Assembly: GCA_037693485.1 (NCBI GenBank) | Contig: CM075345.1 | Span: 93,578,001 to 93,642,000 of the forward strand | Length of the DNA stretch: 64,000 nucleotides | Origin: Kitagawia praeruptora | Lineage: Eukaryota > Streptophyta > Magnoliopsida > Apiales > Apiaceae | Reading direction: 5' to 3' | Shown here: positions 48,814-58,900 of the stretch, in pieces | Numbering within the stretch: the stretch's first letter is position 1 | Layout: each line of letters opens with the position of its first letter | Position numbers and translations under genes: made by a program | The notes under the pieces: model-generated | What the model saw: only the letters and a program-made list of their open reading frames with translations | What the model was told of the DNA's origin: nothing | Database searches by the model: none

Positions 48814-49208
48814 TGTTAGAGGCCCAACTTCTTATTGGGCTGAACCGAAGGCCCAGTCATGGGATGGGTATTGGTTTGGCGAAGGTCCACATCATTCGGC
48901 CCAGTTACTTGCAACGGTCCGTTCGTTTGTGTATTCCTGAGAACGTGGGAACGTGGGATACTCTCTCCACTCGCCCCACTCTCCGGTAACGGTCAGTATA
49001 GAGGATAAGAGGAAGAGAGGTTTGATATTCATTCATTCAATCACTTACACAATTTTACACAATACAAACACTCTGCGTTTAATATTACTCATCAAAAACC
49101 AGTTAACTTATTCTCACACCGGAGGTGAATCAGGGGGCCACACCCTCGCATTCTTCTTCAATTGCAGGTCCGACCGAACGGATACACCGACGGAAACTGG
49201 TTGTAACA
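48814..49208 (+). repeat. Tat element, 3' LTR
   Basis: It has the same length and ends as the 5' LTR, followed by TSD agatg. Confidence 0.95.
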
Positions 49209-49213
49209 AGATG

Positions 49214-49439
49214 AAATAGTGACATAAGTAAATGCAACAAGATAATGTTGAATATGATTTCAATTGATTTTAATCGATTGAATTTAATGTCCGTTGAATT
49301 TGTTCGGTTGAAATGAGGTTCGGTCAAAGGAGGTTCGATCAAAGCTCGGAGGACATTGATCATATAATCAACGGGATATGGTTGATTTTAACATCCCTTG
49401 AATTTATCAGGTTGAATTTAACGACTTTTTCTAGTAGTG
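49214..49439. mobile_element. Possible CACTA-like remnant, right end
   Basis: The sequence runs through repeated gaatttaacg / gattttaa words to ctttttctagtagtg, whose complement CACTACTAGAAAAAG resembles a CACTA terminus. The matching left end is not seen; the left part (39098-39346) is bounded by the Helitron. Confidence 0.4.
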
Positions 49440-49747
49440 TTAGTTAAGTTATGAAAACGTCATTTAACCCGAAATGTGATGTCTTATTATCAATTATATA
49501 TTTTTTTAATTTTAATAATGATTTCACATCCTTCAATATAATTCTTTTCTCATTCGCCATAAAAAGTGTTGATGCCAAAATTGAACCAGATGTTAAATGT
49601 AAAATACTTACAGATGACGTGAGAAAGAAGTTAAAACTTGTATATTTACCTGAGATAATAACTTGCATACAAAAAACTTGTAACATATGGTTTCCAAACA
49701 TAAAACTAAATGGAATGGTTTACTGTACACCTGTTTATAAATCAACT
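49440..49747. other. Downstream region of callose synthase
   Basis: AT-rich; it probably includes the 3' UTR. A 108-codon plus-strand open frame here has no recognised homology and overlaps the end of the callose synthase, so it is not called. Confidence 0.4.
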
Positions 49748-52700
49748 CTAGCTTTTTTTCCCAGTGACAATCTTTAATATCTGGAGACCTCTACTAAATG
49801 CATCATTGAAGAGAATTCTTGTTTGCATGGCTTGAAAGCCAGGCAGCCAGGATAAAACTGCCACAGGAGTCATGACAATCACTCCAAACATTATGTCATA
49901 AGCCCGAGCCAAAGAAACAACAATCCTCCAAATCTGGGTGTTCTCTAGACTAGGTCGAAATACTTGAGCAATCAATATTATTCCCCAACCTGTCGGAATA
50001 AGTGCCAAAATACTTCTGAAAACATCTATGAATTCAAATTCTGTAAACTGCAACAGTCCAACTATCAGAAGTATCACCACTATTATAATCTGCAACTGAC
50101 ATAATCTGTAGTATATATGTTCTTTCTCGGCATATGTTTCCTGAGCGTACCTCACTGCACAATAAACTGCAAGAACCACTACTGCATATACCCAAGAAAA
50201 CAGGTAAACAACTATACTACGGCTCCCATCAGATATACCTAGCTGGTATACAATTCCATATTGGAAAAAGAAAAACCGGAGGTCTAAAATTACTTCCAGG
50301 ACTTTACCCCAAAACCCTGTTGTTTTCAGATGATCCTGTTCCTCGTACCACCATCTTTCCCAGCTCTGTTCGGATTTTGCAAAAACACTACCGCGGAACC
50401 ATATCCAGTTCATGAAATCATCATAGTCATATACAAGTTTTAACCAATCGAATGCAGAAGGATTGAATACAAATGGGGCCATGATCCATGACACTACCAT
50501 AAACCAGCTTGAAATGGTCAACACTATGTACACAAATGTGTCCTTGGCTACAGCACCATATGCAGCATAGATTATAAGTATTAGCCCAAGCTCAATTGCC
50601 TTTATAAAGTGGCTACGCGCATACAATCTATAATTCTCTGCAAAACTCTTGTGTTCAACAACAAAACCACGACCAGTTGCCCTATACTTTGCACCACCAT
50701 GGAGAATAGTTCTGCCAAAATAGTGGGAACGAGTTCCCATGGAGAATGTGAAGAATACTGATGAAAGCTGGAGTTGCATTGTTATAAACTCCCAAATGGC
50801 CGAAAGGAAGCCAAGTTCAAGAGAGTTCTCCACTATCATTGGCAATGCGGTGAAAACTCCAAGCTGTAATAGGAACTGCTGGTTTAATATTGTACCAAAC
50901 GCTGTATTGTTAGCTACATCGTCTTTCATAGCTTTCTCAACCCCGCTAAGAGCCAGATAGAGCCGACCCCAGAGGAATGAATAAACAGTAAAGATTATTA
51001 TTAATGTATTCATATAAAAACCTACTGTAGTGTAGAAGAATGACAGCATCCTAAAGAAGTCTAGCCTATGTCCTAACCTATATACATCTCTGCTGAGAAC
51101 TTGCTCACCGTTGCCACTTGCAACCTTGGCTTCAAACATGGATACTTGATTTAAACCGACATCCCTTCCCTTCCCAACCTGTATGTACTCATGATGAGTG
51201 ACATTCCCACCTCGCAAAGTGCAGTTAAACCCCGCAAAGATGTCTTCACTTATATTAATCACCCTAGAGGCTTTGCTTATTCCACCTCTAGTTAAGAACC
51301 AAAACCTGTCGAATACATCCGGGTGGCCATAATGCATGCGAACTTTCAAAGGGTCTGCCAACACCCGTTGTCCTAACGTGACAAAACTAGTCTCCTGAGC
51401 TGACATGAACCAAGCAAGTGATGATACAGAAGCAGTGAAAATGTGTTCTCTAACTCCCAATATTGTAGGCTTCCTGATACCATAGTAGTGTCTATACTCC
51501 TCCAGTAGATTACGCATTTTGAGTGCCTCCTCAAAGTAGTTGTCTTGATTCATATCAATAGTCTGAACAGCATCTCCCCTAGTAAAGATAAAAGCATGGT
51601 TTTGATTCTCCGGTTTCCCCTCTCCAAGCTTTAAGGGACCGGGCAACTTAACTCGGTAAATTTCTACTTCCTTTTTCAATTGTTGATCATACTTTACTAG
51701 AACAGAGTAGTACTCCATATCATCCCTCCCGCAGGGAACCTCATCAACATAGGCGACTCGAAGAGCCTCATTGTTTTTCATCAGATACAGAATATCTTCT
51801 GCACGAGGGTCCTTCTTGGCCTTCTGAGATCCATATATCTGGCAGGCAATTACGTAAGTGTATTTCATCAAAGCAGTTCCATATTCGTGCCCTTCAAAAG
51901 ATGACTTGGTTACATCATCTGCTCTACCAAAACTCCTGGTAGATAATGACTTCTCTAAGATCAGGCTGTTTGAGCTGCTACTGTGCTTCACTGTATAAAG
52001 CTCCCTTGATCCTTCCTTGATGTCCATCTCAGATGCAGAATCAAGAAAAGCCAGCATCTTGAGAGCCCGAGAGTAATACATCATTCCTCTCACAGTCCGG
52101 GCCAGTGTTTGGCCTCTGTACGATGCCCATAGCCGAAGATCTCTCATCTTGCTTGTCCATATCTCATTGATGTTTACCAATCCTTCACGCTTCATTCTCT
52201 GCAAGAAATTTTCCCACTCATCATCATAAATCGTCTGCAAGTAATATAGAGTGGTAATTCCATCTTCGTTCTCAGTTCGGAGGTTTTCCTTGCTGTACAA
52301 TACTTCTTCATTGTAATAAGGAGTCAAAACACTGAAGGCCCTCATTTTCTCAACTTGAGGAGCACGAGGCATGTTCATAAACAGAGAGTTGCTAAAGAAG
52401 GCAAGTCTGCGTCTGGCTTCAAAATTATTAGGGACATTTTGCATGGAGTCCCGAGAAGTAAGAATGGTATGCAAGCGTCGAGCCTGGCTATAGAAAGTAT
52501 CATTGTTTGTATCTGGTAAGTCGATAGCATTCTCAAAAAGCAACCCTTCACTTGGAAGTTTTTTACTTGGAGCCAAGCCATCTTCTCTAAGCTGATCAGT
52601 GTTCCTCTTCTCTCTATGGAAATCTTTAATAGCAACCTCGTAAAGGGCCTGTAGACTGTTTACCATCTTGCTGATGTCTTTTTTTGGCTTAGTTAACAGA

Positions 52701-55042
52701 TTAAGTAGAGCAATCAACTTGGCATGAATCTTGGGAAGAGCAGTCAGTTTGAATTTTTTCGTGAGCTTCTCTGACTGTATTGCAGCATCAATCTCATGGA
52801 ATAAAGCTGTAATGATGGAATGCTCTTCAGTGTTGCCTTTGACAATTTGCAGCAGGAGGTGCTTTGTACTGTCATATGACTCAATTACAGCACAGCGCCT
52901 GTAGTCATGCTTGCGTATTTTATACCAAAGCCACTTGTCAGGAGCATCAGCTAACTCATTAGCCTGGCTAAGGGCCAGCAGCAACTCATTGCAAAGGAGA
53001 AAACACGGCCAACGGATAACCCTGATGTCCCAGGTATTCTTTGGCAGCTCCAACAGTTCAACCTCCTGATCACTGAGAATATCTTCTTCCCTAAATGACA
53101 GAATGATCTCATTCCAAATCAGCTCGAATTTCTGTGCTTCTGCCTCATTAGTTTCAAGCTTCTTAAAGGGCCGACCAAGCCCGTACCTCAGCTTTAACCG
53201 GTTAATGCCATCTTGAATCTTTGTTACTAAATTAACCCTTGATTTAAGTACATGTTCCTGTGGCATGAGATTGAACTGAACTGCACTTGCAAAGAACTGG
53301 AATCTCAACTTCAACTGCTGCATGTTCCGAATTTCGCCCAAGTGTTGGAACAGTCCAACTCCTACACCAACAAATGAAGAATAAATGGAGTACCAAATCT
53401 GTATGTCCATGAGGTAAATTAATACTACAGGAAGCCACAGTAACCCTACTGCAGCAATGTTGTTTTTCTCAAAGATCTGGTCCCATTCATACTTCACATT
53501 CTTCTTGTTTATAAGTTCATGTGTAGGTTCTACCATGGGTTTGATCTGTAAATAGTAACTAAAGCAAAATTTTGTAGCAAGGACCACAATCCAAAATATG
53601 GTATACTTTATGTTATCCACAAGACCTTCCCTGAGGCCACGACCAACATAAATCCGGCTCTGAAACCACCAAGACAGCGCATAGAAGATCCTCCAGTCTG
53701 TTTGCTCAAGGAAATTTCTAACCCATGGCAACAGAAAAAGTACAATAGCCAGAAACTCTGGTATAAGATATACAACTGCAGCCTGACAGTATCTCGTGAC
53801 CCAGTCATTGGCCTTGGCGGACCACCTATTGTCATTATTCCTCTGAGTCCACATCTTCCAGTAACAAAACACAAAAACAAGGATCCAAGCTACAGCGACA
53901 CCAATTTTTAACATCATCCTCACACCAGGCCCCAAAGTCTCCCTTGAAACTAAATTATGCTGCATTCGCACATCAAGAATAGACCGAAGTAATCTCAAAG
54001 CACTCCATGTAATAAACGCAGACAAACATTTCACTCGAACATCTTTACTGTCAAATGATTGCCACACATAGTCTTTCTCATCCCAAGCAACAATAACTCC
54101 AACCTGGAAAAACAAAATCAACATTATCCAAAGTTTGTCAAAACTCCGAAACAGGTTCCAAAAAGACCTCTGCTCTGCAAACCCTGTCTTTCCAATCCAT
54201 TTACCACCTCTGTTATCAGCCACTAGAAAATTACTATTAAGATCAATAGGCCACTTTAGTTTGTGAAAGCACCTCTTACTCCAAAAATACTCATTTATAT
54301 CATCATAATTTCTCCATACTGAATGTGGCGCAGTCCCATTCTTACTATTATCCACCTCACCACTTAATGTATTATAAATGGGCTTCACAATCTTATTCAA
54401 GTAAGCATTTTCTCCCGAAACAGATGGAAGAAATGGTTTGCCCGTATATTTATCAATATGATCATCAAGAATTCTAGTGAGTTCCATGGCCAGGTTATGA
54501 AAAATAAAGCAAATACATTCCGGAACAAACCGAAGATTTGCAGACTCACCCCAGATAAGAAGATATAGAGAAACATAAAGAAGCTGACGTCGCTGGTGAT
54601 CGGTGTTGGAGCGGGATTGTTTGCCAAGTTTCACTTTGGATCTCTTACCAATAAAGGAGCACCAAGTTAAATAATTATTGAGAAGTTTACGGCGAAATCT
54701 GCAAAGGATAACAGGGTCAAGAGAATCAATGTTGTCAGATTGGCGCATTTGTGTATTGGCTAGGTGGAGGACGAGGTGTTCACGTTGGTTTCGAACGTTG
54801 TCACGTTGGAAACCAAAGAATGCAGCTAGCCAATCGAGGAGGTCCATGTGGGGTTCCCATTGGGGGACTGAGGGTGGTAAACTGAGGTTTCCAACGTCAC
54901 GAAGAGCGGAGATGGTGGCTCGAACTTCTGGAAAACGGAGGGAGGGGTGGTCAGCGAGGGTATCTACTGGGATTATGTTATAGGCTCGTTCCGATGATCG
55001 AGTCTCCTGGGATGGTGTTAAGTGGCGTTGACGGAGGCTCAT
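49748..55042 (-). CDS. CALS: Callose synthase (glucan synthase-like, CALS11/CALS12 type)
   Basis: This 1764-residue ORF has no interruption. It encodes a plasma-membrane 1,3-beta-glucan synthase that uses UDP-glucose to make callose at cell plates, plasmodesmata, pollen walls and wound or pathogen papillae. The start MSLRQRHLTP and the following YNIIPVDTLADHPSLRFPEV match the beginning of Arabidopsis GSL5/CALS12. Other stretches (ENSLELGF, WGKVLEVILDLRFFFFQY) look more like GSL1/CALS11, so the paralog is not fixed. The FKS1-type N-terminal domain includes LLYVSLYLLIWGESANLRF (about 155-173). An N-terminal membrane cluster lies at about 300-610, the cytosolic glucan-synthase domain at about 870-1330, and a C-terminal membrane cluster follows. 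RATG near residue 1455 is the RXTG motif suggested for UDP-glucose binding. Length and near-intronless structure fit this clade, whereas other plant callose synthases have about 40 or more introns. It looks functional. Confidence 0.95.
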   Translation of the reverse strand: MSLRQRHLTPSQETRSSERAYNIIPVDTLADHPSLRFPEVRATISALRDVGNLSLPPSVPQWEPHMDLLDWLAAFFGFQRDNVRNQREHLVLHLANTQMRQSDNIDSLDPVILCRFRRKLLNNYLTWCSFIGKRSKVKLGKQSRSNTDHQRRQLLYVSLYLLIWGESANLRFVPECICFIFHNLAMELTRILDDHIDKYTGKPFLPSVSGENAYLNKIVKPIYNTLSGEVDNSKNGTAPHSVWRNYDDINEYFWSKRCFHKLKWPIDLNSNFLVADNRGGKWIGKTGFAEQRSFWNLFRSFDKLWIMLILFFQVGVIVAWDEKDYVWQSFDSKDVRVKCLSAFITWSALRLLRSILDVRMQHNLVSRETLGPGVRMMLKIGVAVAWILVFVFCYWKMWTQRNNDNRWSAKANDWVTRYCQAAVVYLIPEFLAIVLFLLPWVRNFLEQTDWRIFYALSWWFQSRIYVGRGLREGLVDNIKYTIFWIVVLATKFCFSYYLQIKPMVEPTHELINKKNVKYEWDQIFEKNNIAAVGLLWLPVVLIYLMDIQIWYSIYSSFVGVGVGLFQHLGEIRNMQQLKLRFQFFASAVQFNLMPQEHVLKSRVNLVTKIQDGINRLKLRYGLGRPFKKLETNEAEAQKFELIWNEIILSFREEDILSDQEVELLELPKNTWDIRVIRWPCFLLCNELLLALSQANELADAPDKWLWYKIRKHDYRRCAVIESYDSTKHLLLQIVKGNTEEHSIITALFHEIDAAIQSEKLTKKFKLTALPKIHAKLIALLNLLTKPKKDISKMVNSLQALYEVAIKDFHREKRNTDQLREDGLAPSKKLPSEGLLFENAIDLPDTNNDTFYSQARRLHTILTSRDSMQNVPNNFEARRRLAFFSNSLFMNMPRAPQVEKMRAFSVLTPYYNEEVLYSKENLRTENEDGITTLYYLQTIYDDEWENFLQRMKREGLVNINEIWTSKMRDLRLWASYRGQTLARTVRGMMYYSRALKMLAFLDSASEMDIKEGSRELYTVKHSSSSNSLILEKSLSTRSFGRADDVTKSSFEGHEYGTALMKYTYVIACQIYGSQKAKKDPRAEDILYLMKNNEALRVAYVDEVPCGRDDMEYYSVLVKYDQQLKKEVEIYRVKLPGPLKLGEGKPENQNHAFIFTRGDAVQTIDMNQDNYFEEALKMRNLLEEYRHYYGIRKPTILGVREHIFTASVSSLAWFMSAQETSFVTLGQRVLADPLKVRMHYGHPDVFDRFWFLTRGGISKASRVINISEDIFAGFNCTLRGGNVTHHEYIQVGKGRDVGLNQVSMFEAKVASGNGEQVLSRDVYRLGHRLDFFRMLSFFYTTVGFYMNTLIIIFTVYSFLWGRLYLALSGVEKAMKDDVANNTAFGTILNQQFLLQLGVFTALPMIVENSLELGFLSAIWEFITMQLQLSSVFFTFSMGTRSHYFGRTILHGGAKYRATGRGFVVEHKSFAENYRLYARSHFIKAIELGLILIIYAAYGAVAKDTFVYIVLTISSWFMVVSWIMAPFVFNPSAFDWLKLVYDYDDFMNWIWFRGSVFAKSEQSWERWWYEEQDHLKTTGFWGKVLEVILDLRFFFFQYGIVYQLGISDGSRSIVVYLFSWVYAVVVLAVYCAVRYAQETYAEKEHIYYRLCQLQIIIVVILLIVGLLQFTEFEFIDVFRSILALIPTGWGIILIAQVFRPSLENTQIWRIVVSLARAYDIMFGVIVMTPVAVLSWLPGFQAMQTRILFNDAFSRGLQILKIVTGKKS

Positions 55043-55200
55043 GGCATTGCATGGAGAAGGAGAAATCTGCGCTTGTGCCTAAGGTGACCAAAGGTTTGTG
55101 TTATATGAGAAAATTGAGGGGAAGAAAAAACCAAGACGAAATTATGGAGTGAATTTTTTGGCAATTGACACTTGGTTATTATATATACAACTCTGTTTTA
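55043..55200 (-). promoter_or_regulatory. Likely callose synthase promoter and 5' UTR
   Basis: A TATA-box-like tatatata on the minus strand at 55179-55186 lies about 140 bases upstream of the start codon. No transcript start is proven. Confidence 0.35.
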
Positions 55201-55987
55201 CGTTAAATGTAACTATAACTTTTGATGTGAATTAAAATCCACGTGCAAGGACAGCTTCCTATATATATGCATATCTATGTAACTGAAATGTAATCTATTC
55301 CTGACAACAAAAAAAGAAAAAAAGAAATGGTAATCTATTTGGGGCTGCATGGAATTCAAAATACAGTAGTTGACATGGGCCAAACCAAACTTCTCAATTC
55401 TATAATGAATCATAGAGTGCCGAAGTCAACTAAATTCCATCTATTCGAGTTACATATATAAAGGTATATTTGCAATCTAACAAATATTGAAAATACAAAA
55501 AATGTCTATACTCTGAAGCTATAACCTATTCATATTTTATTCAAGCAACGTTCCAGTATTTTACTAGCAAGTTCAAGGAGTTGCAATAGCTTCATTTGTT
55601 AATACTCCTACTAGTGCTTCAAATATTTTGACGTGCACAAACATTTCAGGGTTCACCCCAAAAGCCAGGGTCAATTACTTTCTATGGTCATTATGTGCAA
55701 CCAAAAGTTCCCTGTACAATATGTAGCAATCAAAATGGATTCATAGGAGATGAAAGGCCTCGTTAGAGAAATTGTTTGAAAGTATCTATTGCGACATTTT
55801 AAAGCTTTGAATATAACAATCAGTAAACAGACTTCATAGATTGGAAAGAGAATGCAAAATAATACCATGCATCCATCAATCTATACGCAAACGTGCCAAC
55901 TACATTTCAATTATTCAACACAATGTAGACTAAAAACGCGTCATGATTGTCGTCGTAGTTGGCCATGTTAGAAACTGAAATTGTTGC
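55201..55987. other. Intergenic region between FLOE-like gene and callose synthase
   Basis: AT-rich. It must hold the 3' UTR of the FLOE-like gene (right part) and upstream control DNA of callose synthase (left part). No other gene is seen. Confidence 0.5.
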
Positions 55988-58900
55988 TTAGCCAGACCAT
56001 GGTCTCTGAGAACCTGCAGAAGATTGCGCATTCAACCGGTCAAGCACAGAATTAAAATCAACAAGTTGGCCACTTTCCTCCATCCTCTGGATTACACTTG
56101 CAACTTGATCTCCTCTAAAACCCATGCTAACTAATTTCTCAAACAGTTCATTGTAGGGATGGTTTCGCATGATCTGTGGAGGACGAACCATCAGATTTGT
56201 GGCATTCGGTGGTTGCTGGTTCTGTTGATAAGAACTTTGCTGGATGTGAGACTGAGGCAGCTGCAACGGCGTTCCACTTTCAGTATTATACATCATATAA
56301 GCATTACCTGGGGATTGTGTCGGGTGAGGTCCAGAAGTGACATATCCATCTCCCGGATGTGCTCCAAAAGCAGTCTTCAGATGCTGATGCTGCTGCTGCT
56401 GCTGCTGCTGCTGCTGAACTGGTCTACTAACACCAACATACCCATAAGACAATGATTCTGCATGGCTTGAAATGGGTTGAGACATTCCTGAATATGACAT
56501 TTTCATTGGCATGCTATTTGGGAGGGTCTCTAGGGTAGAAGGGTTTCCTGCTTGACCAGAAATGTAAGGAGAATAAGTAGCAGGTGATGAAGGCCTAATA
56601 TGGGGCTGCAGGGATGTTTGTTCTAATTGACCCTGTTGAGATGGCTGTTGGGACCACTGTTGCTGATACTGGGATAAGGAGTGATTTTGTGGTGTCTGAT
56701 TTACTTGAGGTTGTGTGGGCTGTGGGGGAGTACGATACAGAGAATCAGATGGTTGATATTGACCTTGTGTTTGTTGCATCAGAGATGGCACATTTGAAAG
56801 TTGCACTGGATGTAGATAATAACCCTGGGACAGCATAACACCCTGAGGTGGCATTGTTGGCTGCTGTGAAATGTTAGGATGGCGCTGCTCCACATGTCTA
56901 GTGGGGACTGAAGGTTGTGAAGACATTTGGTTAGGTAAAGCAAGAGCTAGTTGTTGGCCATGCATATCTGATGTGCTGTCAATTTTTCTTGGATCAGAAA
57001 GAGGGGGTGAAGCTCTCTCCTCACTCTGTTGGGAATGGACTGAAGAATTAGACTCCTGTGCAAGCTGAATCTTAGCTAGTTCCTTTTGAGTTTCAGCGAG
57101 CTCCTGTTTGTCCCTCAAGATCTGTACTGACCTGTGGACCTGCAGGGTTCAATATGCAGTTTGAGTAAGAAGGGAATTATAGAAACCAGTGTCAGCCAAT
57201 CAATTCACGAATATACAATTTTTAACCGGCATCCAGCAGGTAATGAGGTTCGTGATGCAACAAAAAACTAGATTGACAACAATTTTAACTTTGGCATTAA
57301 AAGGATGCATGCAAGAAGTAAAGTTTCTGCATATTAAATAAAAGTCTATAATACTATTTAGTAGTAACAGAATTACCTCTTGTAGATGCTTCTCAATAAA
57401 TTTCAGTTTTGAATCTGCTTCCTCGTTGTCGCGAGCTAACTCATTACGCATTTCTCCAACAGATTTATCAAGATTGTAGCAGTATAATTCGAGCTGTGAC
57501 AGTCTGGAACTAATACCCTCAAGAAAGCGCATCAGATTGTCAGCATATTTCTTCATTGTCCTTTCAACAGTTGTGGCCATATCTTGACCAACATATTCTT
57601 CTGGAGGACTATAAGAGGGAGCAGGGAATGCTGATGATTGTGCCATTCTACTCTTCTGGAAATCCTGGACAACAATTTATTTATAAATCTGTATGGACAG
57701 CTATGTACATAAACAAAGGGTAACTTAGCAATGAAATTTCACATATGCTGGAAGGAGATAAATTACATCCGTGCTTCCACACTAACTGGAAAAACAAAGG
57801 CATACATGACAGAAAAGGGTGACTGTCAGGACAGTAGTATTAGTCTGTTAGTAACTGTTAGTAATCTTTACTAAGGGTATAATAGTCTTTCCATGTATTA
57901 GTTGTGGTAGTCTATAAATAGACTAGAAGTATTGTCATTTGAATTCATGTATGAAATATTCAGAAAAGGAAATCATTTTCCACCAGTTTCTCTCTCTCTC
58001 TAATTCTGTTATTCTGTTATAGCTTTCTCTCTCCTAGGGTTTCTATCTCTCTCTAGAAATCTCTCTAAATCTCTCTGTTCTGATCTGTTCTATCTCTGTT
58101 TCTAGCTCTAATCTCCTGTTATCTCTTGTTATCTACCTAGATTTACTGTTATTCATCTCTTAAAACACAGAAAAACACAAAAACATTGAAAAACTAGAAA
58201 ATTACTTTGTCAAGGCATGACAAATTGGTATCAGAGCTCTCAAATTCGATCAATCCACTGCTCTCATCATGTTGTGCATCTCTGAGCGAGCAGAACGAAC
58301 CAGGAAGTGTAGTAATCGCAGATCAAAGTTCAGAGATTTGTTCAAAACAGTTCAGGTGCTCTGTTCTGTTATTTTACTATCAGATCTGTAGATTCACTGT
58401 GATAATTAGGTAGTTTTGAAGTTGTTATAGCAGTTTTGAGTTCGTTTACTTGCTATTAGTTGAATTCATTTGAGAAAATAGGAGAAAAGTACAAAAATAG
58501 CAAGTATATTACTGTTTTGGTGGTGTTAGAAGTATAGAACTCTGTTTCAGTACACTTACTGCTGGTATTGAGTTGAAAAGTTGAATTACTTGTGGATTTG
58601 CTGGTTGATTTCATTGTTGATTGTGGAATTCTGGTGGAGCTGTGAATTGGAGTGGTGATTGTGTTTGTATATAGTAGTCATTAAGTACTGCTGAAACTCT
58701 GTGAAGACATAAGCTAGTGTCCACCAGGTGTTTGATGAATTGCTAAGGAGAATGAATTTTTCAGTTACGAAGCAATTGGATCATAAGTTCAAGGAAGTAG
58801 AGAATAGGCAGCACAATGTGATGTTGCAAGATGTGCAACAACAGTTTCTGAGATATAAGGAAAGTACTAGTGCCAAGCTTAAGATGATTGAGGAGATGGT

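Larger units (their letters stand above)
39347..49208 (+). mobile_element. Complete Ty3/gypsy Tat-lineage retrotransposon with an antisense gene
   Basis: This 9862-base element has 395-base LTRs (39347-39741 and 48814-49208) and TSD agatg at 39342-39346 and 49209-49213. The PBS tttggcgccgtctgtggg follows the 5' LTR. Gag-pol has PR-RT-RNaseH-second RNaseH-IN order without a chromodomain, as in the Tat lineage. The 3.5 kb after pol holds a minus-strand, three-exon gene (46023-47851). The LTRs differ by two transitions only, so the insertion is young. No clear polypurine tract was seen before 48814. Confidence 0.95.

Noticed and set aside
49451..49777. 108-codon plus-strand frame beside callose synthase
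   Set aside because: It overlaps the callose synthase end on the other strand and has no recognised domain.
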